DNA of 64,000 bases, taken from assembly GCF_004134825.1 (NCBI RefSeq), contig NZ_SDPN01000009.1, forward strand, positions 54,250-118,249, given 5' to 3'. The position numbers were made by a program, and so were the translations under genes. Position 1 is the stretch's first letter, and each line of letters starts with the position of its first letter. This DNA is from Agromyces albus (GTDB lineage: Bacteria > Actinomycetota > Actinomycetes > Actinomycetales > Microbacteriaceae). The notes under the pieces were generated by a model. That model did no database searches, had not been told where the DNA came from, and saw only the letters and a list, made by a program, of their open reading frames with translations. Of this stretch, positions 63,431-64,000 are shown in pieces.

Positions 63431-64000
63431 ATGACCGACCTCATTGCCCGACCGACCGACCGCCCGATCGCCCCGCCCCCCTTCGACCCCGAGCTTGAGG
63501 CCGTGCTCGCCATCCTCGGCGAGACCCTGCCGCCGTCGATCACGCCCGAGATGATCCCGTTCATGCGTGAGGGCGCGCTCTTCGGCGTGCCCGACGAGTT
63601 CTACACCGAGCGCGGCATCGAGCGCCGCGACGTCACGATCCCCGGCTACAACGGCGATGAGATCCTGGTGACGGTGATCTCGAAGATCGGCCGCACCGGC
63701 ACCGGCCCCGGGATCTACCACACGCACGGCGGCGGCATGATCCTCGGCGACCGGTTCGTCGGCATCACCGGAGTCGTCGAGTGGGTCGACCGGTTCGACG
63801 CCGTCGCCGTGACGGTCGAGTACCGGCTCGCCCCTGAGTTCCCCGACCCGTTCCCCGTCGAGGACTGCTACGCCGGACTCGTCTGGACGGCCGAGCACGC
63901 CGAAGAGCTCGGCATCGACCCCGCGCGCCTCATCATCGCGGGCGCGAGCGCGGGCGGCGGCCTCGCCGCGGGCACGGCGCTCCTCGCGCGCGATCGCGGC
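63431..64000 (+). CDS. Alpha/beta hydrolase (HSL family), C-terminus beyond window
   Basis: Open from ATG 63431 to the right edge (190 codons). N-terminal cap (DPELEAVLAILGETLPPSIT), oxyanion-hole motif HTHGGGMILGD, VTVEYRLAPEFPDPFPVEDCYAGLVW, and the nucleophile elbow IAGASAGGGLAAGTALLARD with catalytic Ser. These are hormone-sensitive-lipase-type esterase features. The Asp and His of the triad lie beyond the edge. Not in an obvious operon with the GNAT gene. Confidence 0.88.
   Translation, partial: MTDLIARPTDRPIAPPPFDPELEAVLAILGETLPPSITPEMIPFMREGALFGVPDEFYTERGIERRDVTIPGYNGDEILVTVISKIGRTGTGPGIYHTHGGGMILGDRFVGITGVVEWVDRFDAVAVTVEYRLAPEFPDPFPVEDCYAGLVWTAEHAEELGIDPARLIIAGASAGGGLAAGTALLARDRG

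Overview
The window is high-GC actinobacterial chromosome, most likely from a member of the Microbacteriaceae or a close relative (inferred). The signs are GC-rich third positions, GTG/TTG starts, many leaderless promoters (a TANNNT box 6-7 nt before the start codon), and family content such as DUF916, DUF817, DUF6326, DUF2510 and an actinobacterial-type Dcd. No identification can be proven without a search.

Layout. 0-8.6 kb holds ordinary chromosomal genes: CPBP protease, DUF916 surface protein, purple-acid-phosphatase-like enzyme, HupE/UreJ protein, LLM flavin oxidoreductase and DUF817 protein. 8.65-60.4 kb looks like an accessory region built up beside one intact tRNA-Gly(CCC) gene (60343-60413, minus). 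The 3' 48 nt of that tRNA recur at 38857, 45375 and 51870, and a degenerate island end lies at 8648. These att-like copies divide the region into tandem islands. Six direct-repeat sites of the form GTGACTAnnAA x2 (one a half site) lie near the att copies, and no integrase gene was found.

Island 0 (8.65-38.86 kb) is catabolic. It has an AraC/FAD-oxidoreductase/sugar-ABC cluster (8.7-14.5 kb) and a plant-polysaccharide locus (24.2-38.6 kb) with a secreted GH10 xylanase, LacI, GH1, TetR, an oligosaccharide ABC importer, two GH3 enzymes, an SDR and a GH1 remnant. The extracellular xylanase would make oligosaccharides, the importer would take them up, and the cytoplasmic GH1/GH3 enzymes would finish hydrolysis. 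An SLC13/MFS/leucyl-aminopeptidase block (16.4-21.3 kb) inside this span looks more like core chromosome.

Island 1 (38.9-45.4 kb) has TetR/DUF6326 with clear operators, an NYN-domain RNase candidate followed by a five-copy 24-bp repeat, a DUF2510 membrane protein broken by TGA at its conserved Trp codon, an Mrr-like endonuclease, and a 113-aa gene whose truncated duplicate lies at 16 kb. Island 2 (45.4-51.9 kb) is a set of small monocistronic genes (DUF2750, barstar-like, DUF4262 fragment, CxxC protein, lipoproteins, membrane proteins) resembling a store of immunity-type genes. Island 3 (51.9-60.3 kb) holds a ~2330-aa RHS/YD-repeat protein with two PA14 domains and an unrecognised C-terminal domain, overlapped by a four-helix membrane protein (probable immunity), and then scrambled remains of a second RHS gene.

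60.4-64 kb returns to chromosomal genes: a secreted glucoamylase-like protein, dcd, a GNAT acetyltransferase and an alpha/beta hydrolase cut by the window edge.
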